Origin: Acididesulfobacillus acetoxydans
GTDB taxonomy: Bacteria > Bacillota > Desulfitobacteriia > Desulfitobacteriales > Desulfitobacteriaceae
DNA: 64,000 bases
Assembly (NCBI RefSeq): GCF_902729405.1
Contig: NZ_LR746496.1
Location: 4,216,001-4,280,000 of the forward strand
Reading direction: 5' to 3'
The notes under the pieces were generated by a model, which saw only the letters and a list, made by a program, of their open reading frames with translations, was not told the origin of the DNA and ran no database searches. Made by a program: the position numbers and the translations under genes. Positions within the stretch are counted from its first letter, which is position 1. Each line of letters opens with the position of its first letter. This document shows, one piece after another, positions 1 to 6,783 of the stretch.

Positions 1-210
1 AGACGCTTCCTGTGTCTGCCCGGACTCTTCCGCTGTTTGCTCAGACGCTTCCTGTGTCTGCCCGGACTCTTCCGCTGTTTGCTCAGACGCTTCCTGTGTC
101 TGCCCGGACTCTTCCGCTGTTTGCTCAGACGCTTCCTGTGTCTGCCCGGATTCTTCCGCCGTTTACTCAGACCCTTTGTATGTCTGCCCGGACTCTTCCG
201 CTGTTTACTC
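1..210. repeat. 42-bp tandem repeat, five copies, open at the left edge
   Basis: Five head-to-tail 42-bp units (starts at 1, 43, 85, 127 and 169) plus part of a sixth. The first three are identical; the fourth and fifth differ at a few positions. The + strand can be read as a 14-residue repeat (ARTLPLFAQTLPVS) and the minus strand as an acidic one (EQTAEESGQTQEAS). The minus frame is closed by TAA where GTTTGCTC has become GTTTACTC in the rightmost units. The array may continue left of the window. There are no spacers, so it is not CRISPR. Confidence 0.95.
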
Positions 211-397
211 AGACGCTGGGCTGTGAGCTATGATAATGGGCCACAAATTCTTCCACCGGATACGTAATTCCTTTGCCGCGGTATTCCACCGATACCCGCT
301 GCTCCTTCGGGTTATGGCCGATAAATTTCATTCCCAGCTGCCTGGCCATCTTGGCCAATTCGATCCTTGCCCCTCGACCTAAGTCCTTAAACATCAT
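209..397 (-). CDS. hypothetical small protein, 62 aa
   Basis: A short basic open frame starting ATG ATG, with an AAGGGG ribosome binding site about 10 bases upstream. It contains a positively charged first half (KDLGRGARIELAKMARQLG) and a KEQRVSVEYRGKGITYPVEEF segment that looks like a small beta-rich fold. The stop codon TGA lies inside the last partial copy of the 42-bp repeat, so the repeat array directly follows, and slightly trims or extends, its C-terminus. I do not recognise the family. Codon choice and the binding site argue for a real gene, but function is unknown. Confidence 0.5.
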   Translation of the reverse strand: MMFKDLGRGARIELAKMARQLGMKFIGHNPKEQRVSVEYRGKGITYPVEEFVAHYHSSQPSV

Positions 398-519
398 CCT
401 TACGCACGCCCCTTTTGAATTTATTGACCGGAGTGTGGTTCAACGCCTGTTTAGCTTATCATAGCGGAAGGACGGCGAAGTCGCAACTTTCTTTTTTCGC
501 CGGAGTCGGGGGAAATTTC

Positions 520-906
520 CTACTGGGCTTTGCCGAACCAACCAAGAATCGCAATCCCGCCCAAAATCAAAATGATGCCCAGAATCTTGGGCAAGGTTAG
601 GCTTTCATGCAGAAAGAGCCAGCCGAAAAAGACAGCCAGCACGTAACCCAAAGCGACCATCGGGTAGGCATAACTGAGCTCCCAGCGTGAAATGACCGTC
701 AGCCAAAGAACGGAGCTGACGCCGAAGCAGACGAACCCGGCAAAAATAGCCGGAGTAAAGATTACCCGGAGCAGCTGTCCCCAGATCCCTCCGGCCGAAA
801 CTTTACCGTAGCGGAGCATGCCGACCCTAAACAGAAATTGACCGACGGCTCCCAGCAAAATGGAAAAAAGGGCCACGCCAAAAGCCTTCGTCTCCGCCAA
901 GTTCAT
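520..906 (-). CDS. EamA/SMR-type small membrane transporter, 128 aa
   Basis: A four-helix membrane protein of the drug/metabolite transporter superfamily in single-domain form (compare EmrE, ArnE/ArnF). Helices lie at about residues 7-28, 43-66, 72-95 and 102-123; the segment WELSYAYPMVALGYVLAVFFGWLF and the last helix ILGIILILGGIAILGW are typical of EamA/SMR proteins. I chose ATG 906 because GAGGGAG stands about 10 bases upstream; the frame runs further back to 1125 but that part is low-quality sequence. Such proteins usually act as homo- or heterodimers in the cytoplasmic membrane; no partner is encoded nearby. Substrate unknown. Confidence 0.8.
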   Translation of the reverse strand: MNLAETKAFGVALFSILLGAVGQFLFRVGMLRYGKVSAGGIWGQLLRVIFTPAIFAGFVCFGVSSVLWLTVISRWELSYAYPMVALGYVLAVFFGWLFLHESLTLPKILGIILILGGIAILGWFGKAQ

Positions 907-1131
907 GAAACATCCACTCCCTCGAACGCTCGCGTTCGAACACACGCGTTCAAAGAAATAGTGTTCCGCCAACCGGCCGAAATCATACGCTGAAGACGCC
1001 AAAATCCTCTCCCAAACTCGAAGACGCCGTCTGCCCGGCCCGACGCCGGCGCCGCCATAAGCTGCTCTTGGATGGCCTTTGCGGCCCACCCATGGGTAAG
1101 CGACATGAGCGGGAGCATTGGACAACGGCGG

Positions 1132-1677
1132 CTACGATTTCTGATGATTCCTTGGGCTGAAGGCAAAGTAACCGAAGATCATGGCGGCGACAATGATGAT
1201 CGCGGGGTGAACGTGAAGATAGAGCAGAATGGCGGCCGCGGCGGCTATTCCCCAAGTGGCTTTGCGCGGAAAAGACTTCTTTCCCATACTGACGGCTGTC
1301 TGAGCAATGAGGATGACCACCACCGGGCGGACGGCTTTGAGCATCGCCCTTAGGACCGTCGAATGAGCGTAGAGCATGATAAAATGACTGAGGACCACGA
1401 CCACGATGAGGGTTGGGGCCACTGTACCCAAAAGCCCCATCAGGGCGCCCGGCAACCCGGCCACTCTGTACCCGATCATGGCCGCCATCTTGGTGGCGAT
1501 CGGCGCAGGCAAGGCATTGCCAACTGCCAAGGCATCCGCAAACTCCTCATCCGTCAGCCAGTGATAGCGCTTGACCACCTCATTCTGCATGAGGGGAATC
1601 GTGGCCGGCCCCCCGCCGAAACCGAGGTTGGACGACCTGGTAAAGGCAATAAAGACATTCCAAATATCCCGGAGCAT
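1132..1677 (-). CDS. chromate transporter, short-chain CHR protein (second of pair)
   Basis: A one-domain CHR-family membrane protein (181 aa), the size of half a classical ChrA. The conserved N-terminal patch SSNLGFGGGPATIPLM, the EFADALAVGNALPAPIATK segment and about five or six hydrophobic helices mark the family. Members export chromate or related oxyanions across the inner membrane, usually as a heterodimer of two short proteins. The ATG at 1677 is preferred because GAGGAG lies 9 bases upstream and the product then begins MLRDIWNVF, aligned with MLHNLWNLF of the neighbour at 2364. It is the downstream gene of the pair, 159 bases after the first, with a dispersed two-hairpin repeat between. 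The true anion is not known. Confidence 0.88.
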   Translation of the reverse strand: MLRDIWNVFIAFTRSSNLGFGGGPATIPLMQNEVVKRYHWLTDEEFADALAVGNALPAPIATKMAAMIGYRVAGLPGALMGLLGTVAPTLIVVVVLSHFIMLYAHSTVLRAMLKAVRPVVVILIAQTAVSMGKKSFPRKATWGIAAAAAILLYLHVHPAIIIVAAMIFGYFAFSPRNHQKS

Positions 1678-1752
1678 CGTCTTCAACTCCTCAACGTCCA
1701 TTCTGTCGCCGGAGCGGATTCGCTCTTGCGGCCGCGGGCACCCATTTTATTG

Positions 1753-1782
1753 ATGTTCAGCTTAAGCTAAACGACTTCACTT
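1753..1782 (+). repeat. copy of two-hairpin dispersed repeat (3' half only)
   Basis: Contains the stem GTTCAGCTTAAGCTAAAC followed by GACTTCACTT, a slightly degenerate form of the 3' half of the repeat also found at 6452, 11855, 14551 and 39748. It sits between the two chromate transporter genes. Confidence 0.7.
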
Positions 1783-1836
1783 GTTCCGTCCCAAGCCCCC
1801 ATTACTGCCGGTGGGAGCGGGAAGATTCTTTGGAAT

Positions 1837-2364
1837 TCACCGGAAGACAAGCAAACCCAGAACCAGAGATGAAACGATCAGCACTGCCGGGTGCACCTTG
1901 GTATAGTACAGAATAATAACTGCCGCCAGAGCAATCGCCCAGGTGACCCAACCCGAAAATGAGGTCATGGCCATTTGCAGTGAGGTCTTGGCAATCAACA
2001 CCACAACCACGGGACGTACCCCTTGGAGCATGGCGCGAAGTTTCGGAGAATTGGCGTACTTCATAAGAACACCGCCCAGGAGAATGACGATGAGCGCCGT
2101 GGGGCCGATGGAAGCGAGGACCCCCACCAAAGCCCCGGGCCAACCGGCGATCTGGTAACCGACGTAGCCGGGAATCTTGGTCCCCACGGGCCCCGGCAGG
2201 GCGTTGGCGGCCGCCACCGCGTCCGCAAACTGGGCATTGGTCAGCCAGTGAAAGCGATTTACGACCTCGACCTGCATGAGCGGAATAAAGACAGCTCCGC
2301 CGCCGAAACCAAAGTTACTGGCCCGGAAAAAACCTACAAATAGGTTCCAAAGGTTATGCAGCAT
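1837..2364 (-). CDS. chromate transporter, short-chain CHR protein (first of pair)
   Basis: A 175-residue CHR-family membrane protein, a close paralogue of the product at 1132-1677. It has the same N-terminal signature (SNFGFGGGAVFIPLM), the same helix-2 segment (QFADAVAAANALPGPVGTK) and the same RPVVVVLIAKT helix. The start has a strong GGAGGGG site 5 bases upstream. In most short-chain pairs one protein resembles the N half and the other the C half of long ChrA; here both carry FGGG rather than one FGGP-type N half, so the pair looks like a duplication. Likely membrane anion exporter; the name chromate transporter is from family only. Confidence 0.88.
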   Translation of the reverse strand: MLHNLWNLFVGFFRASNFGFGGGAVFIPLMQVEVVNRFHWLTNAQFADAVAAANALPGPVGTKIPGYVGYQIAGWPGALVGVLASIGPTALIVILLGGVLMKYANSPKLRAMLQGVRPVVVVLIAKTSLQMAMTSFSGWVTWAIALAAVIILYYTKVHPAVLIVSSLVLGLLVFR

Positions 2365-2499
2365 CTTGCCCCTCCGACTCGGTTTTTGAACCTTAACGGT
2401 ATGTCCGGCTGCGGTTCCCCGGTGTGGGAGGCGCAGCGGTTCGTTTTTCTGTCCCTGGCCCGATTATACCACAGGAGCAGACGCTTGGGCATATTGCAA

Positions 2500-2524
2500 A
2501 TAAATACGGGGGCCGAAGCCCCCG
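2500..2524 (-). terminator. intrinsic terminator of the spore protein gene
   Basis: A 7-bp GC stem (CGGGGGC / GCCCCCG) with a four-base loop at 2507-2524, followed on the minus strand by TATTTATTTG. It lies 47 bases after the stop codon of the spore protein gene. Confidence 0.8.
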
Positions 2525-2570
2525 CATGTTCGCTGTTCTGAAATCCTGTCGGTTATGTTCGTCCTCCGAA

Positions 2571-2777
2571 TCAGATCCGCTGCCCGGAGCTGAGATTCTG
2601 CTCCGCATACTGGATCATGCGTTTGGTCATTTCGCCGCCCACACGCCCATTTTCACGCGACGTACGGTCTCCGCCGAGCTGGACACCCATGCCGTTGGCG
2701 ATTTCCCATTTGAATTGATCCAAAGCTTGGCCCGCACCCTGAACAGCCGGTGTGTTTGTGTTACGTTCTCCTGCCAT
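2571..2777 (-). CDS. alpha/beta-type small acid-soluble spore protein
   Basis: A 68-residue SASP that coats DNA in the dormant spore core, switches it to an A-like form and protects it from UV and chemicals. The family hallmarks are complete: NTNTPAVQGAGQALDQFK, the GPR protease cleavage region WEIANGMGV (cut before I), the GGDRTSRENGRVGGEMTKRM DNA-binding block and the AEQNL tail. The length is typical. A perfect AAGGAGG site stands 7 bases before ATG, and a strong terminator follows at 2500-2524, so it is a monocistronic gene, presumably transcribed by sigma G in the forespore. It shows the host forms endospores. Confidence 0.96.
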   Translation of the reverse strand: MAGERNTNTPAVQGAGQALDQFKWEIANGMGVQLGGDRTSRENGRVGGEMTKRMIQYAEQNLSSGQRI

Positions 2778-2907
2778 GTTGATTCCTCCTTACTGTTTTT
2801 CGGAAGCCATTCTTATCTTGCACCGTTTTCAGGAATTTACTCAGGGATCGCCGACCGCTTACAACTTTTTTCAGTGAACAACTCATGACCCCATGGCAGC
2901 CATAGGA

Positions 2908-2928
2908 CCAAAAAGCTGAGCCGCGTGC
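2908..2928 (-). repeat. dispersed 21-bp element, copy 1
   Basis: The sequence CCAAAAAGCTGAGCCGCGTGC matches, with a few changes, the two arms that flank the VTT-family gene at 23943-23963 and 24655-24675. Confidence 0.55.
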
Positions 2929-3035
2929 CCCTGGCTTTAGCCATAGGAAAATTCAGATACGAGGATTTCTTGAAGAAAGCAGGCGTCAGACAGGTACAGA
3001 AATCTCTGGTTGCCGCGGCTGCTCCAAGCATAAGT

Positions 3036-3051
3036 GGTGACCTTGATCACA
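3036..3051. promoter_or_regulatory. CRP/FNR-family-like site upstream of asrA
   Basis: GGTGA-N6-TCACA, one mismatch from the CRP-type consensus TGTGA-N6-TCACA. It is about 90 bases before the asrA start. A consensus copy of the same motif occurs at 15392-15407. A CRP/FNR-type activator for an anaerobic respiratory reductase would be expected, but the protein is not encoded here. Confidence 0.5.
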
Positions 3052-3066
3052 CTTGGCTTAGTCGTT

Positions 3067-3094
3067 CTTGTGCTAGTATTAACTTGAACACAAG
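3067..3094. promoter_or_regulatory. inverted repeat overlapping the likely asr promoter
   Basis: CTTGTG and CACAAG form a 6-bp inverted repeat with a 16-base spacer. A possible -35 (TTGGCT, 3053) and -10 (TATTAA, 3077) overlap it, so it may be an operator. The promoter call is weak. Confidence 0.35.
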
Positions 3095-3138
3095 ATTAGT
3101 TAACGAGAAGACACACGATAGGAAAGGTGGAGAACCGT

Positions 3139-4470
3139 GTGGGTTACTTAATGGAGACTGCGGCTCTCGATGAGCTGCTGCATTTGCTAAAGCCACAGTA
3201 CCGGATTTACGGTCCGGTAAAACTTCCCGGAAAAGGGCGTTTTTCCGATACCGATCTCGTCAGCTACGCCGAAATCCAGCGCAGCCGAGACATTGTCTTC
3301 GATGAGAGATCCTTTTTTTCTCCCAAGGAAATCCTCTTTCCCGTGAACCAAACTTTGTTCTATTTCACGGAAAGTCAATGCCGGGAACCGGAAACCGATG
3401 AACGCGGACTCCTGGTGTTCTTGCGTGCCTGCGATCTGGAAGCGGTGAAGCGTCTGGATCAGGCGCTCTTGCAGACTGGGCCCTATCCTGACTCCTACTA
3501 TCAGGAAATGAGGGCCAAAACCAAATTTGCCCTCCTGGAATGCCGGGAAGAATTCGAGGGTTGTTTTTGCGCTTCCATGGGCACCAACGAAAGCCGCGAT
3601 TACGCTTTCTCCATCCGGCCCGAGCACGGTGCTTATCTGTGCGACGTCCGGGAAGATTTGGCAGGACTGTTTAGCCGCCTGGGGAAACCCCGGGACCATG
3701 AGCCGGCTTTCGTTTGGGAACACAAAAACCCGGTCAGGCTGCCCGTACACCCGGAAGCTTTCTCGGATCACCCGCTTTGGCAGGAGTACTCTGAACGCTG
3801 CATCGCCTGCGGACGCTGCAACGTCGTCTGTCCGACCTGCAGCTGTTTTAGCCTGCAGGACATCTTCTACGACGATAACCCGAAAGTCGGCGAGAGAAGG
3901 CGGGTCTGGGCAAGCTGTCAGATTGACGGCTTCGCCGATCTGGCGGGAGGGCACTCTTACCGCCGGGATAAAGGAGAACGCATGCGCTACAAAGTGCTGC
4001 ACAAGATCCATCATTTTAAAGAGCATTTTGGCGTCAATTTGTGTGTCGGCTGCGGGCGCTGCGACTACGCCTGTCCGGAGTATATTTCGTTTTCCCGTTG
4101 CGTGAACAAACTCGCTGAGCTGGAAGACGCGACCGAGGCGGAGGCGGATGCAAACCGCCTATCCGAACCGGCTCAGGAAGTCTTCGCTTCGAACACCCCC
4201 GCTCAGCGTATCCCCGCCCCGCATAGCGTCACTCCGAGTGACCCCGCTCCCAGTATGCTCCTTCCGAATATCCCCGCTCCGAGTGAACTCGCCATCGACA
4301 ACTTTGCTGCCGATAACTTGGCTCCCGATAACTTCGCTGTCGATAACTTCGCTCCCGATGACCCTGTCCGCGTTCCTCCGGAAGGCAGCGGTCTCCGCGC
4401 CTCCCGGGGGATTCCCCGCAAATCAGACCTTATCCTGACCCCAGCGGAGGTGGAAAGAGATGGCAAATAA
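3139..4470 (+). CDS. asrA: anaerobic sulfite reductase subunit A (4Fe-4S electron-transfer subunit)
   Basis: First gene of asrABC, which reduces sulfite to sulfide in the cytoplasm. AsrA relays electrons through two 4Fe-4S clusters: the motifs CIACGRCNVVCPTC (about residue 225) and CVGCGRCDYACP (about 310) are intact, as are FARACDLEA-like and SMGTN family patches in the N half. GTG 3139 is preferred over GTG 3127 because AAGGTGGAG lies 6 bases before it. The product (443 aa) is roughly 100 residues longer than enteric AsrA: after residue 328 comes a Pro/Ala/Asp-rich tail with DNFA-type repeats (4195-4365) of low complexity. The tail is probably disordered; its function is unknown. It overlaps asrB by 11 bases, which suggests coupled translation. 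Confidence 0.93.
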   Translation: MGYLMETAALDELLHLLKPQYRIYGPVKLPGKGRFSDTDLVSYAEIQRSRDIVFDERSFFSPKEILFPVNQTLFYFTESQCREPETDERGLLVFLRACDLEAVKRLDQALLQTGPYPDSYYQEMRAKTKFALLECREEFEGCFCASMGTNESRDYAFSIRPEHGAYLCDVREDLAGLFSRLGKPRDHEPAFVWEHKNPVRLPVHPEAFSDHPLWQEYSERCIACGRCNVVCPTCSCFSLQDIFYDDNPKVGERRRVWASCQIDGFADLAGGHSYRRDKGERMRYKVLHKIHHFKEHFGVNLCVGCGRCDYACPEYISFSRCVNKLAELEDATEAEADANRLSEPAQEVFASNTPAQRIPAPHSVTPSDPAPSMLLPNIPAPSELAIDNFAADNLAPDNFAVDNFAPDDPVRVPPEGSGLRASRGIPRKSDLILTPAEVERDGK

Positions 4471-5356
4471 TCCTTACCTGCCCTTCCGGGCTCCGATCTT
4501 AAGCAAGACCAGGCAAACCGCTGCGGATTGGACTTACCGTTTAGGCTGCTCCCTCCACCCGGCCCCGGGACAATTCGTGGAAGTCTCCCTTCCGGGTGTG
4601 GGAGAATGCCCCATTTCCATCAGCGATTTTACGTCAGACTCCGTAGAGCTCACTATCCGTCGGGTGGGAAAGGTAACGGACAGCCTGAGCCGTCAGGAAG
4701 AGACCGATTATCTTTACCTGCGCGGGCCGTATGGTCACGGCTTTCCCTTGGAACAATTTGCAGGCCGGCATCTCATCATTGCGGCCGGCGGCACCGGTTT
4801 GGCGCCGGTGAAGAGTGTGATTCGCCATTTCGCCGAGAAGCCGGGAGCCCTGGCGGAACTGACCGTCTTGGCTGGTTTCAAGAGTCCCGAGGACATTTTA
4901 TTCCGCCCGGAACTGGAGAACTGGGGCCGGAGTTTCAACGTCCAAGTCACGGTCGATCAGGTTCCCTGCGCCTCTGACCCAAACCCTGCCGGCACCGAAG
5001 AGTACCCCCAGGGGAACGGGGAGTACCCCGGCGGCCAAGCGCACCTCACCGGACTGAATCCGGCGGGCCGACCTTGGCCGGGACACGTCGGCCTTATCAC
5101 CGCCCTCATCCCCGACCTGACTATCCCTTCCCCGGCGAATGCCGTGGCCATCGTCGTCGGCCCGCCGGCCATGATGAAGTTCACCTGTGCGGAACTCCTG
5201 CGACGCGGACTTAAAGAAGAGCAAGTCTGGGTCTCCCTCGAGCGCAGAATGTCCTGCGGCCTGGGCAAATGCGGCCACTGCCGCGTCGGCAGCACCCATG
5301 TCTGTCTGGACGGGCCGGTCTTCAATTACGCCAAGGCGAGAAAATTAGTCGACTGA
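4460..5356 (+). CDS. asrB: anaerobic sulfite reductase subunit B (FAD/NAD(P)H oxidoreductase)
   Basis: Flavin subunit that takes electrons from NAD(P)H and passes them to AsrA/AsrC. It has the ferredoxin-NADP reductase layout: beta-barrel FAD domain (residues 1-95, with QFVEVSLPG and YLRGPYGHGFP), NAD-binding domain (AAGGTGLAPVKS at about 112) and a C-terminal 2Fe-2S binding motif, CGLGKCGHCRVG...C. A GGAGGTGG site precedes ATG 4460. About 40 extra residues (roughly 173-212, rich in P, G and E) are inserted in the NAD domain compared with typical family members; they resemble the low-complexity tail of AsrA. The gene overlaps asrA and is followed after 30 bases by asrC. Confidence 0.93.
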   Translation: MANNPYLPFRAPILSKTRQTAADWTYRLGCSLHPAPGQFVEVSLPGVGECPISISDFTSDSVELTIRRVGKVTDSLSRQEETDYLYLRGPYGHGFPLEQFAGRHLIIAAGGTGLAPVKSVIRHFAEKPGALAELTVLAGFKSPEDILFRPELENWGRSFNVQVTVDQVPCASDPNPAGTEEYPQGNGEYPGGQAHLTGLNPAGRPWPGHVGLITALIPDLTIPSPANAVAIVVGPPAMMKFTCAELLRRGLKEEQVWVSLERRMSCGLGKCGHCRVGSTHVCLDGPVFNYAKARKLVD

Positions 5357-5386
5357 ACTATTCTAACACCTGAGGAGGCTTGTAGA

Positions 5387-6394
5387 ATGTCATTGAATAC
5401 TAAAAAGCTGGCTAAGAACGCCTGGCGTGTTACCAAGGACCGCCATCTGACGTGCTTAAGAATCCGGGTGCCCGGAGGGCATTTTCCGGCTAAATTCTTC
5501 CCCATCCTTCAGGAGATCGCCGACCGTTTCGGGAACGGGAGCGTTCACCTGACCACCCGCCAAGGATTTGAAATCCCGGGGATAGCGCTCGAAGCGACGG
5601 CCGAGGTCAACTCCCTCATCGCCCCCTTGATCCGGGAACTCGAAGTCGATCAGGGAGTGGAAGTCCCCGCACCCGAAGAAGGGTATCCGGCCGCCGGCAC
5701 TCGCAATGTCGTCGCCTGCATCGGAAACCGGGTCTGCCCCCAGGCCGTCTTCGACACCACCCGTTTGGCTTACGATATCGAAAAGACGATTTATCCCAAT
5801 AACCCCCACGTCAAGATCGCCGTGACCGGCTGTGCCAACGACTGCGTCAAGGTACACCTGCATGATATCGGGATCATCGGCCAGGTCGAGCCCATCTATG
5901 ATCCCTCGCGCTGCATCGGCTGCCGGGCCTGTGTCAAAAACTGCCGGCAAGTTTCCACCGGAGCCCTTCGCTTCCACAATTTCAAAGTGCAACGCGACTC
6001 CGATCGTTGTCTGGGCTGCGGAGAGTGTGTCCTCAAATGTCCGACGGGGGCTTGGGGCCGCGGAGATCAATACTTCCGCGTCGTGATCATGGGCCGAACC
6101 GGCAAGAAAAACCCCCGCCTGGCCGCACCTTTTCTGGAGTGGGCTGACCGGGAAACCGTGCTTAAAATCTGCCGGAATCTCTATGACTATATCGATCGTC
6201 ATATCGACCGTACCCTGGCCAAAGAACATGTGGGTTATATCGTCGATCGCACCGGCTACCCGGTTTTTCGCGATGAGGTTCTCAAGGACGTGGTGCTGTC
6301 CCCCCGGGCCAAAGTGGCAAAGTTCCTTAATCCCAGCGGCTATCTCTACGACCACGGCGTCCTCTGCTCACAACCCTATCCTTCCGACGGCTGA
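5387..6394 (+). CDS. asrC: anaerobic sulfite reductase subunit C (siroheme catalytic subunit)
   Basis: Catalytic subunit of the sulfite reductase. It belongs to the siroheme/4Fe-4S nitrite-sulfite reductase superfamily: ferredoxin-like N-terminal domain with HLTTRQGFEIPG, then the cluster-siroheme cysteines in CIGNRVCPQ and TGCANDC, and a 2x4Fe-4S ferredoxin insert (CIGCRACVKNC and CLGCGECVLKCP, residues about 184-226). Length (335 aa) matches AsrC. An AGGAGG site stands 8 bases before ATG. With asrAB it gives a complete NAD(P)H-dependent six-electron sulfite reductase; it may be assimilatory or serve redox disposal. No dsrAB is seen in the window. Confidence 0.94.
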   Translation: MSLNTKKLAKNAWRVTKDRHLTCLRIRVPGGHFPAKFFPILQEIADRFGNGSVHLTTRQGFEIPGIALEATAEVNSLIAPLIRELEVDQGVEVPAPEEGYPAAGTRNVVACIGNRVCPQAVFDTTRLAYDIEKTIYPNNPHVKIAVTGCANDCVKVHLHDIGIIGQVEPIYDPSRCIGCRACVKNCRQVSTGALRFHNFKVQRDSDRCLGCGECVLKCPTGAWGRGDQYFRVVIMGRTGKKNPRLAAPFLEWADRETVLKICRNLYDYIDRHIDRTLAKEHVGYIVDRTGYPVFRDEVLKDVVLSPRAKVAKFLNPSGYLYDHGVLCSQPYPSDG

Positions 6395-6783
6395 GTTTGT
6401 CGATTTATCCAATCGGGTAGGAGGCTGATCATTAAAAAGCTTGCGGTTCGGTGATAGTGTCCACAGGATACTATCGTGGCGTTCGGCTTAAGCTGAACGA
6501 GTTCACTCATGAACGGCTCGGGTTGTACGAATTCACTTGAGCAGCGCCCTGGCGATGATCGTTCTCTGAGATTACCCGATTCTCCCAAAGTAAATTCTCC
6601 AAGTTTTGCTTTCTTCCTTCTCCGAGTCCGGCTCCGGCCAAAGAATTTTCGTACTCTTGTCCAATAGCCAAATCCCTTGCTTTCTGCTACTCTCTTCTGT
6701 AAACGGGATTTAATCCCCACCTCAAGAGAATCAAGGCCGAACTGGGTCGCAGCCGGGCAGAATAAGTGCGAGGAGGATTTTTC
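6395..6783. other. intergenic region after asrC
   Basis: No gene seen. It holds one copy of the dispersed two-hairpin repeat (6452-6508), a second degenerate half (GTACGAATTCACTT near 6520) and, at the right end, the GAGGAGG site of the ABC ATPase gene. No clear promoter for that gene was identified. Confidence 0.6.
6452..6508 (+). repeat. two-hairpin dispersed repeat, full copy
   Basis: Stem 1 is GATAGTGTCC/GGATACTATC with loop ACA; stem 2 is GTTCGGCTTAAGCTGAAC; the tail is GAGTTCACT. It lies 58 bases after asrC and might also act as its terminator, but there is no T-run after stem 1. Confidence 0.8.

Larger units (their letters stand above)
2778..3138. other. intergenic region between SASP gene and asrA
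   Basis: No gene seen. The right third carries the asr control sites given separately. The left part holds two copies of AGCCATAGGA (2898 and about 2939) and one copy of the dispersed 21-mer CCAAAAAGCTGAGCCGCGTGC. Confidence 0.6.

Noticed and set aside
12-233. Two overlapping + strand open frames through the 42-bp repeats
   Set aside because: They exist only because the repeat period is a multiple of three; no ribosome binding site and no family match.
3187-4026. Long antisense frame opposite asrA (279 codons)
   Set aside because: It lies wholly over a clear, conserved gene, and its sequence has no recognisable motif.
5456-6355. 299-codon antisense frame opposite asrC
   Set aside because: Complement of a well-conserved enzyme, with no ribosome binding site.
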